Virus record (IMG/VR): IMGVR_UViG_3300032291_001199
Span: 1 to 23,434 of that record
Reading direction: 5' to 3' (one strand)
Length of the DNA: 23,434 nt
DNA from: a virus
Part shown: positions 23,426-23,434 of the stretch, one piece after another
Position numbering within the stretch: the stretch's first letter is position 1
Layout: each line of letters begins with the position of its first letter
The notes under the pieces: generated by a model
Seen by the model: the letters and a program-made list of their open reading frames with translations, nothing else
Told to the model about the DNA's origin: nothing
Database searches by the model: none
Made by a program: the position numbers and the translations under genes

Positions 23426-23434
23426 TGCACCATG
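23422..23434 (-). CDS. Last codons of an upstream minus-strand gene (partial)
   Basis: On the minus strand the window opens with codons Met-Val-Gln followed by TGA (23422-23424), which overlaps the next ATG as ATGA. All other minus-strand and most plus-strand junctions here have this form, so this is probably the very end of another structural-block gene. Nothing can be said about its product. Confidence 0.3.

Overview
The window looks like a stretch of a tailed-phage genome, most probably a short-tailed (podovirus-like) phage of a Gram-negative bacterium, or a prophage-like copy of one. The evidence is tight packing of mostly small genes with 1-11 bp overlaps (ATGA, TAATG), AAGGAG-type ribosome binding sites, a complete phage-style replication set, and very large low-complexity virion-type proteins on the opposite strand. 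No integrase, repressor, RNA polymerase, terminase, portal or capsid gene is visible, so neither lifestyle nor taxonomy can be fixed from this piece. The host cannot be named from the sequence.

Layout. Bases 1-4786, plus strand: the end of an unidentified gene, a VRR-NUC nuclease, then about fifteen small genes. Most are of unknown function. They include two single-pass membrane proteins, a secreted cysteine-rich peptide, a winged-helix protein, a DUF3310 protein and an HNH-derived zinc protein that appears to have lost its catalytic residues. Bases 4783-14091, plus strand: the replication and recombination block. It holds a family A DNA polymerase with 3'-5' exonuclease, a RecB/Cas4-like nuclease with a probable Fe-S cluster, a small HNH-like protein, an SNF2-type helicase, a coiled-coil protein, an excisionase-type HTH protein, a zinc-bearing probable ssDNA-binding protein, an archaeo-eukaryotic-type primase fused to a DUF927-like helicase, and a small conserved phage protein. 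A rho-independent terminator at 14147-14176 closes this block.

Bases 14175-23434, minus strand: a convergent block, transcribed toward the terminator. It holds a small GNAT-tail-like protein (23204-23425), a 1002-aa repeat-rich protein and a 2004-aa protein with an HEATH metallopeptidase motif. Together they resemble the internal virion (ejection) protein set of T7-like phages, though not by clear homology.

How it fits together: the primase-helicase opens and primes the template, the polymerase extends, and the Cys4 protein probably coats single strands. The SNF2 helicase, the Fe-S nuclease and VRR-NUC would process branched or broken DNA. A near-consensus sigma-70 promoter (9302-9330) sits inside the block, in front of the coiled-coil/HTH/SSB-like genes, so host RNA polymerase probably reads at least this part. 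A 193-base hairpin-rich gap (7578-7770) in front of the TTG-started SNF2 gene is the other clear regulatory candidate.
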